Assembly (NCBI GenBank): GCA_018266255.1
Contig: JAFEAT010000010.1
Coordinates: 248,001-312,000, forward strand
Direction: 5' to 3'
DNA: 64,000 nt
From: Cyanobacteria bacterium SZAS-4
GTDB lineage: Bacteria > Cyanobacteriota > Vampirovibrionia > Obscuribacterales > Obscuribacteraceae
The position numbers were made by a program, and so were the translations under genes. Below, piece after piece: positions 27,221 to 36,295 of the stretch; position 1 is the first letter of the stretch; every line of letters starts with the position of its first letter. The notes beneath the pieces are model-generated. The model was not told the DNA's origin and did not search any database. It saw only the letters and a program-made list of their open reading frames with translations.

Positions 27221-28231
27221 CTAGCAGAGCCCGATTTCCTTGAGCACCGTGCGCGCTGCTTTCAGCTTCAACTCTACCTCTTCGCCCCGGGTCATCTGTG
27301 TGACCTCGTCAAACTCTGCCACGCCAAGTTTCTTCAACGCATCCTGCAATTGTTCGAGTGAGTAAAAGGCGATCGGCTTGGCGTTCGGTCTGTCGCATCG
27401 AGCTACTAGCCACATCTCCGCACCCTCGAGAGGCTCGCGCCAGATTCGCAACGAGAGCGGAATTTCCGACCTGAGATGTTCAGGTGGCACGGAGTGTTCC
27501 AGTCTGGTTCGCCAGAATGAATCGTTGAAATCGACACAGGCTTTCTTTGTCAGAGCCTTCAAGTAGTCGATTTTTTTTCGCAAAATCGGATCGTTTTCGG
27601 ACATGTCTTTCACTGTCTGATGGTGAACGATCATGTAGGCGAACAATTCTGCCTTGTCTTCATGCACTGCTGTCATCGCATAGTTTGTTATAAAACCCAG
27701 TTGGGGCACTGATTGCAGCTGCTTATTCTTGTTCTGGTCAGAATATTTGAAGTTGGATTCGTTCAACGCCGCCCATGTCGGATCGAAATATTTCCAGGCA
27801 TCGTCATGATAGTCGAGGCAGTGGAAAAGCTCATGGTGGAAGGTTCTACGGCTGCCGTTCCAATTTTTCAACTTGTCTGCAGCGAAGTATAAGACGCCTT
27901 CGTGTGCAACGCAAAGACCGCCAACCGGTGTATCGTTGTGTCGAACATTGGATCCTAGTACGACCTCCTTGAGAAATGTCGACTTAACAGTTCGCTTCGT
28001 GTAAATCTCTAGCTCGGCGCGAATCAGTCTGCAAGCTGGTTCGACCGCCGCCTGATCGACTCGGCTGTGTTTGATAACGCCATCGACGCGCTCGCCTTCG
28101 TCGATGATGGTGATGCCATATTTGGTGGCAAACTCTTGTGCGTCGCCCGTCCTCGCCTTCTGGAAAGGATTGTAGACAGGAGTTAATAGAAGTCGGTTGA
28201 GCCAGTTTTGAGCGCGTTCGAAATAATTCAA
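27221..28231 (-). CDS. Putative zinc metallopeptidase (HELFH)
   Basis: 336 residues with no signal peptide. A zinc-site helix reads FHHELFHCLDY (H133, E134, H137), and ~55 residues later HEDKAELFAY supplies a third ligand (E191 or E195). This is the gluzincin-like layout seen in lethal-factor-type and related peptidases. The rest of the protein is not recognised. It starts at TTG 28231, 19 bases after the roadblock gene, without a clear ribosome site; the two form a pair. A cytosolic protease tied to a roadblock protein is unusual. Activity is inferred from the motif only. Confidence 0.65.
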   Translation of the reverse strand: MNYFERAQNWLNRLLLTPVYNPFQKARTGDAQEFATKYGITIIDEGERVDGVIKHSRVDQAAVEPACRLIRAELEIYTKRTVKSTFLKEVVLGSNVRHNDTPVGGLCVAHEGVLYFAADKLKNWNGSRRTFHHELFHCLDYHDDAWKYFDPTWAALNESNFKYSDQNKNKQLQSVPQLGFITNYAMTAVHEDKAELFAYMIVHHQTVKDMSENDPILRKKIDYLKALTKKACVDFNDSFWRTRLEHSVPPEHLRSEIPLSLRIWREPLEGAEMWLVARCDRPNAKPIAFYSLEQLQDALKKLGVAEFDEVTQMTRGEEVELKLKAARTVLKEIGLC

Positions 28232-28250
28232 GAGAGATCTGCGGTTCTTC

Positions 28251-28616
28251 TTAAACCATGCGTGAAAGTGACTTTCCTTGTTCTTCGACTGAGCGGATCA
28301 AACCTTCCAGATTGATGCGTTGACCCTTGGCCGTGAGCACTACGAGGAAGTGTCCATTCGCTTCGTAGAAGTGCAAGATTCCCTGATCTGTAAGCAAGGT
28401 CATTTGCACGAGATTGCCGCGATTCATGCGTTGGATCGAGACATCGTTGTTTGAAAACAGTGTCGCGCTCAAAGCACCAATCATGTGCACATCCACTTCT
28501 GCAGGAAGGGAAGACGAAACAACGGTGCCGTCTTTCGCCACCAGCAGACAACCTAGAATTCCGTGTTTGCCGTTCAGCGAAGCTAGAAGAGCTTGGATTT
28601 GTTGGCTGTCTGACAT
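28251..28616 (-). CDS. Roadblock/LC7-domain protein (MglB-like)
   Basis: 121 residues forming a single roadblock/LC7 domain: GILGCLLVAKDGTVVSSSLP, then GALSATLFSNNDVS and GHFLVVLTAKG. These small proteins dimerise and control Ras-like GTPases (MglB with MglA in polarity and motility) or act as scaffolds. No MglA-like GTPase is in the window. AGGAGA sits eight bases before ATG 28616. It lies directly upstream of the metallopeptidase gene, a pairing that suggests joint function. Confidence 0.83.
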   Translation of the reverse strand: MSDSQQIQALLASLNGKHGILGCLLVAKDGTVVSSSLPAEVDVHMIGALSATLFSNNDVSIQRMNRGNLVQMTLLTDQGILHFYEANGHFLVVLTAKGQRINLEGLIRSVEEQGKSLSRMV

Positions 28617-28662
28617 TTAAGTTCTCCTGAAACACTTGGAACGTTGCGTACCTGGTCTTATT

Positions 28663-29316
28663 CTAAGGCTTTACGTCTTTGCCTTTCACTTCGACTTCAG
28701 TATCGCCTGCCTTTTTCTCTTTGTCCTTCTCTTTTTCTTTTTCTTCAGCGATTTTCTTTTCGTCCGGAGCCGCTTTGAGCAGCTTGAGACGCAGCACGTC
28801 TACCCATGGCTCATCGAGCGCGGTGTTGAAGACCTTGCCGGTGATCTCAAGTTGATCGCCGTCTTTCAGCTTCGCCAGAAGCGTGTTCTCGGCGTCTTTC
28901 TCTTTTGGAATCGCCATAGCCAGCTTCAATTCTGAAAGTGGAATGTGGCTGTTGTCTTTCAAAATCAGGAATGACAAGTGCGTCTTTGCCGGTCTCAGAG
29001 CCGGTTTGTAATCAAGGGCCAAACTGCTGAAAGCAAAAAAGTTGGCGGTGAACTTGACGTTCTTATTTAGGTATTCGTGTGGCTTGTCAACGAGCTGTTC
29101 TGCGTTGACGTTTTGCACGTTCTCGATAACTGGCTCGGGAGTTGGCTTGGTGGCTTTCTCTGGCGCCTTTTCCGGAGTCTTCTCTGCCGGTTTTGTCGTT
29201 GCTGGTTTCGCAGCTGGCGCTGCTGTCGGGGCTGCATGCAGTGGGCGGACGCCGCCGATTGCCACTGCCATCATGGCCACGCTCAAAGTGGCTGCTTGCA
29301 AAATTTGTTTGTTCAT
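28663..29316 (-). CDS. Secreted protein with probable OB-like domain
   Basis: 217 residues: signal peptide (LSVAMMAVAIGGVRPLHA), a Lys/Pro/Ala-rich linker with EKAPEKATKP repeats, a ~105-residue beta domain and a highly charged Glu/Lys tail. In the beta domain, YLNKNVKFTANFFAF opens and GDQLEITGKVFNTALDEPW closes a pattern that looks like an OB fold of the tRNA_anti-like type. ATG 29316 was chosen for the signal peptide; upstream readings are not supported. Its function is unknown. It is divergent from mutS. Confidence 0.7.
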   Translation of the reverse strand: MNKQILQAATLSVAMMAVAIGGVRPLHAAPTAAPAAKPATTKPAEKTPEKAPEKATKPTPEPVIENVQNVNAEQLVDKPHEYLNKNVKFTANFFAFSSLALDYKPALRPAKTHLSFLILKDNSHIPLSELKLAMAIPKEKDAENTLLAKLKDGDQLEITGKVFNTALDEPWVDVLRLKLLKAAPDEKKIAEEKEKEKDKEKKAGDTEVEVKGKDVKP

Positions 29317-29517
29317 TTTTGGTTGCCGTAAATAAATGCCTGAGCCATCTTTAATCATCAAAGTTTTTGATATGCCTCATCGCTATGCCTGAACCATTCA
29401 TATTACCAGAAGCTTATTATCGAAGCCGCGTTTCAGACTGTAATATTGAGCCTTGTGTCCGAGTCTGTCTTGCCTGAAGCAGCGGGGCGCTAGCAGTTCC
29501 AAGTAGAGGATCGCAAC

Positions 29518-32130
29518 GTGCCAGACGAGTCTGCAGCCAGCGCGCAGCTTTCGCCCTTAATGCGCCAGTATTGGGATATAAAATCGCAAAATACTGACGC
29601 GCTTTTGTTTTTCAGAGTGGGCGATTTCTATGAAATGTTTGATTCTGACGCGCATGTCGCCTCTCGCGAACTGGACATTACGCTGACCAGCCGTCCTGAG
29701 CCCAGCTATCCGAACGGACGAATGCCGATGGCCGGTGTGCCAGCAAGAGCTGCAGATCTGTACTTGGGCCGCCTGGTTGCAAAGGGATATTCGGTAGCCA
29801 TTTGCGAGCAAGTGGGAATTGTCGGCGCGGAAAAAGGTCCTGTCGAAAGACAAGTGACGCGTATTTTGACACCGGGAACGGTGCTTGAATCACATCTTTT
29901 GCCACAGCGTGAGAACAACTATTTGCTCTCGCTCGTCAAAGGTGGAGATCTGTGGGGATTGGCTTGTGTAGACGCTTCATGCGGCGAGTTTTTTGTTACC
30001 CAATTGACTGAAGAGCAGTTGGTTCTGGAAGTGGGCCGGCTCGAACCAAAAGAGATTTTGGTGGCGAAGAAGATGGTCAAACCTGGTCCGAACGAAGTCG
30101 TGCCGCGCGAAGTGCTAGAAGCACCTGAGGCGCTCCTGGGCTCCTCGTATCGCTTCACTGGTCGTCCAAATATGTTCTTCCAGTTCGAACCGGCGCAAAG
30201 ACGAATTTTGCAAACGTTCGGTGTTTCAACGTTGGAAGGTTTCGGCTGTCAATCGTTGCCGCTGGCCGTCAGTGCTGCCGGTGCAGCGCTCGAGTATCTG
30301 GAGAAGACTCAAGCGGCTGAGATGCCCAAGTTCGCTGGGATTTCGGCGTATACGATGGATGGACATTTGACTCTGGATACTAACACCAGACGCAATTTGG
30401 AATTGACTGAGACTTCGCGCGATCGTGGATTCGATGGCAGTCTCTTGTGGACTCTCGACCAGACTCGGTCAGGAATGGGCAGCCGTATGTTGCGTAAGTG
30501 GCTACTCAAGCCACTTTACTCAGTGCCTGCAATTTGGGAGCGACAAGATGCGGTGGCCGAACTTTTAAAAAATGCACCTCAGCGCGAAGTTATCGGTAAT
30601 GCGTTGGCCAAGTTGTCTGACGTAGAACGCCTCTCCGTGAAACTCACTTCAGCCACTGTCTGCCCTCGAGATCTAATGGCTATCCAGTGCTCAATTGAAG
30701 CGTTGGAGCCGATCAGCAAGGCTGTGCAGGAATCGACCAATCCTTATTTGAGTTCACTACGGGCGGTGCCTGCTAAATTGACCGAATTGGCTCAGCTGAT
30801 CTCTACGGCAATCTGTGCTGAACCTCCACGCGAATTGACCGAAGGCGCAATTTTTGCCGATGGATACAGCCCCGAAGTAGATGAGATCCGCTCTCTGCTT
30901 GGCGGCGGTAAGCAGTGGATTGAAGATTTCCAAAAGCAAGAACAGGAACGAACCGGCATCAAAAATCTCAAAGTCAATTTCAATCGAAACTTTGGCTACT
31001 TTATCGAAATCACCAACTCAAATAAACAAAATGCGCCTGCTGACTACATCCGCAAGCAGACGTTGACTAATGCGGAGCGTTTCATAACGCCCGAACTGAA
31101 AGAATACGAAGTGAAGATTCTCAATGCAGAGAAGAATCAAAACGATGTCGAATACAAATTGTTCCTGGAGTTCAGGCAGAAACTCGTGCAATATGGACCG
31201 GACTTGTTGCACTACGCAACTCGTCTAGCCAGTCTGGATGCGCTTCTCTCCCTGGCCCAGGTAGCTGTCGAACGTCACTATGTTCGTCCGACTGTTGATG
31301 ATTCAATCACTTTGGATATCAAACAAGGTCGACATCCAGTTCTGGAAAAGATTTTGCCGATGGGTCGCTACGTAGCCAATGACACGCGACTGGAAGGCGA
31401 CAGCGAAGACCATCAATTGATCATTCTCACTGGTCCCAACATGTCTGGTAAATCTAGCTTGTTGCGGCAGGTTGCGCACATCGTCATTCTCTCTCAGATG
31501 GGTTCGTTTGTGCCGGCGGAGTCCGCGCATGTTGGAGTGGTCGATCGCATCTTTACCCGAATTGGTGCGGTCGATGATCTGACTCAAGGGCAATCGACTT
31601 TCCTTGTTGAAATGGCTGAGACAACCCAGTGCTGCCTGTCTGCGACGCCTCGCTCGTTGATTCTTTTGGATGAAGTCGGCCGCGGCACGAGCACCTATGA
31701 TGGTGTGGCAATTGCCTGGTCAGTCGCCGAATATCTGGCTCGCGATGTTCGAGCCCGCACAATATTCGCCACTCACTACCATGAGCTGAACGGCTTGGCT
31801 AGCTTCTTTCCACAGATTGAAAACTATCAGGTTCTGGTGCGCGAGTTGGACGGACATGTCGAATTTATTCGGTCAGTTGTGCCTGGAGGTGCCAGTCGCA
31901 GCTATGGAGTGCAGGTTGCCCGCATGGCTGGTCTGCCTATCAGTGTGATCAATCGTGCCGAATATTTGATGGGGCAGATGGAAAAGAAGGGTGCTGCCGG
32001 CAAAATTCTCGATGGACCGAAATTCCGTAACATCCCGATGGACGAGGTCATGCAGCTGTCGCTTTTCGAGCCAAAAACAAGCGATAGGATGGATAATGTG
32101 GCATTAATGAGTGGTGTGGAAGAAAAGTAG
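29518..32130 (+). CDS. mutS: DNA mismatch repair protein MutS
   Basis: 870 residues, normal for MutS. The mismatch-reading FFRVGDFYEMF (Phe-X-Glu) lies near the N-terminus. The ATPase contains Walker A GPNMSGKSS, then DDLTQGQSTFLVEM and Walker B LLDEVGRGTSTYDG, and the end carries ATHYHEL. It recognises mismatched DNA and recruits MutL. GTG 29518 has AGAGGATC upstream. The TPR gene starts 13 bases after its stop. No mutL is seen in the window. Confidence 0.96.
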   Translation: MPDESAASAQLSPLMRQYWDIKSQNTDALLFFRVGDFYEMFDSDAHVASRELDITLTSRPEPSYPNGRMPMAGVPARAADLYLGRLVAKGYSVAICEQVGIVGAEKGPVERQVTRILTPGTVLESHLLPQRENNYLLSLVKGGDLWGLACVDASCGEFFVTQLTEEQLVLEVGRLEPKEILVAKKMVKPGPNEVVPREVLEAPEALLGSSYRFTGRPNMFFQFEPAQRRILQTFGVSTLEGFGCQSLPLAVSAAGAALEYLEKTQAAEMPKFAGISAYTMDGHLTLDTNTRRNLELTETSRDRGFDGSLLWTLDQTRSGMGSRMLRKWLLKPLYSVPAIWERQDAVAELLKNAPQREVIGNALAKLSDVERLSVKLTSATVCPRDLMAIQCSIEALEPISKAVQESTNPYLSSLRAVPAKLTELAQLISTAICAEPPRELTEGAIFADGYSPEVDEIRSLLGGGKQWIEDFQKQEQERTGIKNLKVNFNRNFGYFIEITNSNKQNAPADYIRKQTLTNAERFITPELKEYEVKILNAEKNQNDVEYKLFLEFRQKLVQYGPDLLHYATRLASLDALLSLAQVAVERHYVRPTVDDSITLDIKQGRHPVLEKILPMGRYVANDTRLEGDSEDHQLIILTGPNMSGKSSLLRQVAHIVILSQMGSFVPAESAHVGVVDRIFTRIGAVDDLTQGQSTFLVEMAETTQCCLSATPRSLILLDEVGRGTSTYDGVAIAWSVAEYLARDVRARTIFATHYHELNGLASFFPQIENYQVLVRELDGHVEFIRSVVPGGASRSYGVQVARMAGLPISVINRAEYLMGQMEKKGAAGKILDGPKFRNIPMDEVMQLSLFEPKTSDRMDNVALMSGVEEK

Positions 32131-32143
32131 TGCCGAGGGTTAG

Positions 32144-34546
32144 ATGACTTCAAAGGAACTAAGCAGCAGACGCCTGATCGCGAAAGCCCTAACTTACGTC
32201 TTAGCGGTTGGATCGATCAGCAGTTATTTGCAACCAACTCTTGGTGTTCTGGCAAAGGACAAATCGACAAAGAAGCAGTCATCGAAGAAATCTTCGAAGC
32301 ACTCTTCCAAGCACTCCAAATCTGGTCCATCAGCAACTGGGCTCGACCGCTCCACATTGAGTTTGATCAACAGCGGTGAGTGGAAAGCTGCGGCAGAGCG
32401 TTTAGAAACCCTCACAGCAAATCGCACTGAGATCGGCAAACAAGAATCCTGGTTGGCATTCGCTTACATGTTCCTGGGCAAATGCGATCCGTTAAAAGCT
32501 CTGGCGGCCAAAGCCGGCGTATCTGATAAGGCCGATGCTCCGCGCCCGGACAACATCTACGTTGCTGAAATCAAAGCCTACAATGAAATCTGTCAGCAGA
32601 AAGTTGATCTCGCTGAGAAGACTCTCCAGAATCTTCCTGAGACTTATGCAAACGATCCAACCGTTATCTTTGCCCTTGCAGTTATCGCTGGCAAGCAGGG
32701 CAAGCCATCGGTAGCCATTGAGTACGCCAAGCGCTGTGTGGAACTTGCTCCTGATTTTGGCTGGGGTTATCGCACAATCGGTTTTCTCGAACAGCGTTTT
32801 TTGAAGGATAACAGAAGCGCCGATGAAGCTTTCGCACAAGCTTTCGCGATTGAGCCTAAGTTGAAGGAGGCTGCGGATACGCTGATCGACATGCGCCTCT
32901 CAGCCAACAACTTCGATGGCGCCCTCGATATCGCCCAACAAGCTCTGGCTGAAAATCCTAAAGATGCTGCCAACTATTACCGCATCGCTCAGATTCACAT
33001 TCAACAATGGCGTTTGCGAGAAGCTCTTGATGAGCTGCAGAGCGCAATTTCGATGGATGCAAAAGACCCTCGTTTCTATCGCAGCCGCGCCTCAATAAAA
33101 CGCTATCAAGGTGACATGACCGGCGCCATCGCTGACCAGGCCAAAGCGGTGGAGTTCAGCAATGATAAGGCGTTCGAGCTTGGCGAACTGGCGAATATGA
33201 ATCTGCTTGCAGGCAATAGAAATCGCGCTATCGACAATCTGCAAGAAGCATTGAAAATCAATGCAAAAAATCAAGGCATGCGAGACAAGCTGGCCACCTT
33301 GCTTATGGAAGAAAAGCGCTATGAAGATCTGGCAACGTTGTACAAAAACGAACTGCTCGCCAATCCCAAAGATGCGAAATTGCACATGGGTTATGCCAAC
33401 GCGCTCGTGATGATGGATAAATATGATCTTGCGGTGCAAGAGTTTGTAGCCGCTTCGAACCTTGATCCGCTCGACCCTGAGCCGCATCGTTCTGTTGGTT
33501 CCCTGCGCATCAAGCAGAAGGATTATTCGGCAGCGGCAGAAGAATTTAAAAAGGCGCTGAGCATCAATCCGTCTGTAGCAGACCTTGTCGCTCTCGGTTA
33601 CTGCTACGCTCTCAATCACGATTATGTTGAGGCTGAAACCGCTCTGGTTACAGCCCTTGCGCTTCAACAACTGACTCAGTTGAACACACCAAATGCGGTG
33701 CCGACTCGCACCCAAATCAATCGCTCTCTAGCGGACCTCTGGTTGACAGAAGGACGATACAGCGATGCCGTGGCGAGCTTTGAAGCGATCTACGCTACGA
33801 GCAAAAACACTCCTGACGGACCTGTGGATAACTTCGCTCTGGCAGAGGCAAAGGCGTTGCGAGACCGCACTGCCAGCTCAGCTGACGCACTAGTTGCTGC
33901 TTACGGCGCACTTTCGGACAAACAGAAGGCGGACAACAAACATGCAGTGGTTGCCAGTTTGCTCAAGCTGGAGCAGATAAAAAAGGCGCTGGATATTACT
34001 GGTAATGCTGAAACAGACGACCTCAATTTGAATTTGAGCATGGCTAAGGCGGCCCGACTGGCTAAGGATTACAACTTGGCTGATGGCATAGCATCGCGAG
34101 TGGTGGCGTCAAGCAAAGTAACGTCCGAGCAAAAGTCAGCCGCACAAGAGGAGCTGGCGCAAATTGCCCTGGCACAGGGAAACATTGATAAAGCTGATGA
34201 AATGGCACGGAAAGCAGTGGAGAGTTTCTCAAAAAACTACGAAGCTTATGAAACAATCGGAAGAGTCTTTCTAAAGAAGAACGATGCAAAAGGTGCGATC
34301 GATTCTGCTATGACCGCTTCTAAACGCAATCCATACTATGCCAACGCGCTCATTCTGCTGGGTGATGCGCAGCTTGCTTCGGGCGACACAAAGACAGCTT
34401 CTGCCACTTATCGTAAGGCTTCTGAGCTATATCCGGGACTGTTGGAAGCTCATAAATCGCTTTTACAAACGCTGGTGAAGCTTTCTATGAAAGAAGAAGC
34501 GAAAAAGGAAGAAGAGCAAATTGCTCAGATGGAAAAGCAGCACTAA
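32144..34546 (+). CDS. Large exported TPR protein
   Basis: 800 residues. A probable signal/anchor (ALTYVLAVGSISSYLQPTLGVLA) is followed by a basic Ser/Lys/His stretch (KKSSKHSSKHSKSG). A long array of TPR units then fills most of the protein, for example AIEYAKRCVELAPDFGWGY, ALDIAQQALAENPKDAANYY and AAEEFKKALSINPSV. It should be a periplasmic or membrane-bound scaffold. GAGGG sits before ATG 32144. It follows mutS by 13 bases and may be co-transcribed, but a shared function is not evident. No catalytic motif is seen. Confidence 0.82.
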   Translation: MTSKELSSRRLIAKALTYVLAVGSISSYLQPTLGVLAKDKSTKKQSSKKSSKHSSKHSKSGPSATGLDRSTLSLINSGEWKAAAERLETLTANRTEIGKQESWLAFAYMFLGKCDPLKALAAKAGVSDKADAPRPDNIYVAEIKAYNEICQQKVDLAEKTLQNLPETYANDPTVIFALAVIAGKQGKPSVAIEYAKRCVELAPDFGWGYRTIGFLEQRFLKDNRSADEAFAQAFAIEPKLKEAADTLIDMRLSANNFDGALDIAQQALAENPKDAANYYRIAQIHIQQWRLREALDELQSAISMDAKDPRFYRSRASIKRYQGDMTGAIADQAKAVEFSNDKAFELGELANMNLLAGNRNRAIDNLQEALKINAKNQGMRDKLATLLMEEKRYEDLATLYKNELLANPKDAKLHMGYANALVMMDKYDLAVQEFVAASNLDPLDPEPHRSVGSLRIKQKDYSAAAEEFKKALSINPSVADLVALGYCYALNHDYVEAETALVTALALQQLTQLNTPNAVPTRTQINRSLADLWLTEGRYSDAVASFEAIYATSKNTPDGPVDNFALAEAKALRDRTASSADALVAAYGALSDKQKADNKHAVVASLLKLEQIKKALDITGNAETDDLNLNLSMAKAARLAKDYNLADGIASRVVASSKVTSEQKSAAQEELAQIALAQGNIDKADEMARKAVESFSKNYEAYETIGRVFLKKNDAKGAIDSAMTASKRNPYYANALILLGDAQLASGDTKTASATYRKASELYPGLLEAHKSLLQTLVKLSMKEEAKKEEEQIAQMEKQH

Positions 34547-34565
34547 AGCCAACTTTAGACGGTGC

Positions 34566-34591
34566 GCATCAATTTAAGCACACGCTTGTAA
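34566..34591. repeat. Intergenic motif GCATCAATTTAAGCAC with downstream GTAA
   Basis: The 16-base string GCATCAATTTAAGCAC at 34566-34581, followed six bases later by GTAA, recurs at 55932-55957 with the same spacing. A shortened copy (TTAAGCAC-N6-GTAA) lies at 56006-56023. All copies are outside genes, here between convergent TPR genes. Confidence 0.5.
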
Positions 34592-34619
34592 TAGCGCCAG
34601 ACAACTAAGTTCGGTGGCA

Positions 34620-36122
34620 CTAAGCGCGGCTTACTTTCTCTTTGATCCAGCGCGCACTAGACTTCATGTGTTCGGCTTCTGCTTCGCGATAAGTTAGCGA
34701 AAGAAGCATTGCGTAACCTTCTAACGACGTCGCGACATCGGGATGATTTGGTCCGAGCACTTTCTGCCTGATTGCTAACGCGCGTTGGTAGAGCGGTTCA
34801 GCTTGATCGTAGCGAGCGTCGAATCTAAGTGTCTCAGCAATGTAGTGCAGGCAAGATGCCACTTCGGGGTGGTCTGGTCCAAAAGTTTCTTCGCGCACGT
34901 CGAGAAGAGTGCGCCACATCGCTTCCGATTCTTTGTATTTCCCTTGCTGAAAAGTCGCTACTGCCAAATTGGCCAAGCACTCGAAAATTTCTTCTTGATT
35001 GGCTAGTGTCTTCTCTTTCAAGGTCTTCAATCGGCGCCAGTATGGCTCTGCTTTGGCGTATCTTCCGCTGCGTTGATAGAGGGTCGCGAGGTTCAAGACG
35101 CTCGTTTGCACATCAAGGTGCTCAGGTGACAATGTCTTTTCGCAGATTGTCAGCGCTTCTTTGTACAGAGCCTCAGCCTGAGCGAACTTCTGCTGTGCCT
35201 GGTATACCATGGCAAGATTGGCTATATTGCCTGCAATCTGGGCGCTCTGTCTGCCGACGGCGCGCTCTTTCATCGTTAAAACGCGTTTGTAGAGGCGTTC
35301 CGACTCATCTAGTCGACCTTGATGGAAGTGGAAAATTGCTAGTTGGTCCAGCGAGTTGACTACATCTGGATGGGTTGGACCAAGATTGATTTCTTTGATG
35401 GCAACGAGCTGCTGATAATATGGCGCAGCCTGGGCTTCTTTACCCTGAGCCTTAAGCACGGCAACAAGATTGTTCAGCGTTTCAGATAAGTCTGAACTCT
35501 CTGCTCCCAAAGCCGCCTCTAAAGTCGTCAAAGCGCGCTCGTAAAGCAGTTCTGCCTCACTGAACTTGTTCTGCTCGTGATAGAGCCCAGCCAGATGGTT
35601 CAAGCTCACTCCCACGTCCTGATGGTCGGAACCGAGCGCCTTTTCCATGATCAACAGGGCTCGTTTGAAGACCTGTTCTGATTCCTGATATTTGTGCTGG
35701 GCTTTCAACAAAAGCGCCAGATTATTAAGGCTGGTAGCCACTTCTGGGTGGTCTTCGCCCAAAACATTTTCGTAAATGGCGGTCAGCTGACGGCACAACG
35801 GTTCGGCCTCTGCGTGCTTTTCCTGGAAGAAGTAAAGAGCCGAGAGATTGTTCAGGCTCGCTACGATTTCTTCGTGTTCAGGCTCCAGTGTGCGTTCACG
35901 GATAGTGAGAGAACGCTGGTAGAGCGGCTCTGCCTTGTCATATTTGCCCTGTTCAAAGAAGACTTCGGCGAGATTGTCTAAGCTGAGCGCCACCTTCATG
36001 TCATCGCCCAGAGTCTCGGCCTCCATGCAGGCTGCGTGCATGAAGTTTTCAGCGTCGCTGAACCTACCCTCCTGAAAAGCGGTGGCGCCGAGTTCGACGT
36101 ACTCTTCCCAATTTTTGCTCAT
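34620..36122 (-). CDS. Kinesin-light-chain-type TPR repeat protein
   Basis: 500 residues built almost wholly from about eleven ~42-residue TPR units of the kinesin light chain type, with the repeated pattern A.PLY.RAL.I.E..LG.dHPdVA.SLNNLA. It has no signal peptide or membrane segment, so it is a cytosolic protein-binding scaffold. ATG 36122 (MSKNWEEYVELG) has GGTGACT just before it. The upstream extension to 36269 is not protein-like. It faces the exported TPR gene and is divergent from the SRPBCC-SDR fusion. The binding partner is unknown. Confidence 0.85.
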   Translation of the reverse strand: MSKNWEEYVELGATAFQEGRFSDAENFMHAACMEAETLGDDMKVALSLDNLAEVFFEQGKYDKAEPLYQRSLTIRERTLEPEHEEIVASLNNLSALYFFQEKHAEAEPLCRQLTAIYENVLGEDHPEVATSLNNLALLLKAQHKYQESEQVFKRALLIMEKALGSDHQDVGVSLNHLAGLYHEQNKFSEAELLYERALTTLEAALGAESSDLSETLNNLVAVLKAQGKEAQAAPYYQQLVAIKEINLGPTHPDVVNSLDQLAIFHFHQGRLDESERLYKRVLTMKERAVGRQSAQIAGNIANLAMVYQAQQKFAQAEALYKEALTICEKTLSPEHLDVQTSVLNLATLYQRSGRYAKAEPYWRRLKTLKEKTLANQEEIFECLANLAVATFQQGKYKESEAMWRTLLDVREETFGPDHPEVASCLHYIAETLRFDARYDQAEPLYQRALAIRQKVLGPNHPDVATSLEGYAMLLSLTYREAEAEHMKSSARWIKEKVSRA

Positions 36123-36295
36123 AGTCACCGTGAAAAGACAAAGACCCTTGTAAACAAGATGCCCGGTAGATGGCGAAATTATTCCACAGCATATGATTCT
36201 GGCATATTTTATATCTCTTGCCATCTGTTTGCGCCGAACTGATTCTCGGTTCGGCGAAAAGGGCACCATTCTAAGTTGTTGCTACACTTGCAAAT

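Noticed and set aside
28636-28935. 99-codon plus-strand frame with many Phe/Leu, resembling a membrane protein
   Set aside because: Hydrophobic run is the antisense of the Glu/Lys-rich tail of the secreted protein at 28663.
33092-33715. 207-codon minus-strand frame opposite the large TPR gene
   Set aside because: Antisense shadow; the TPR repeats on the plus strand are unambiguous.
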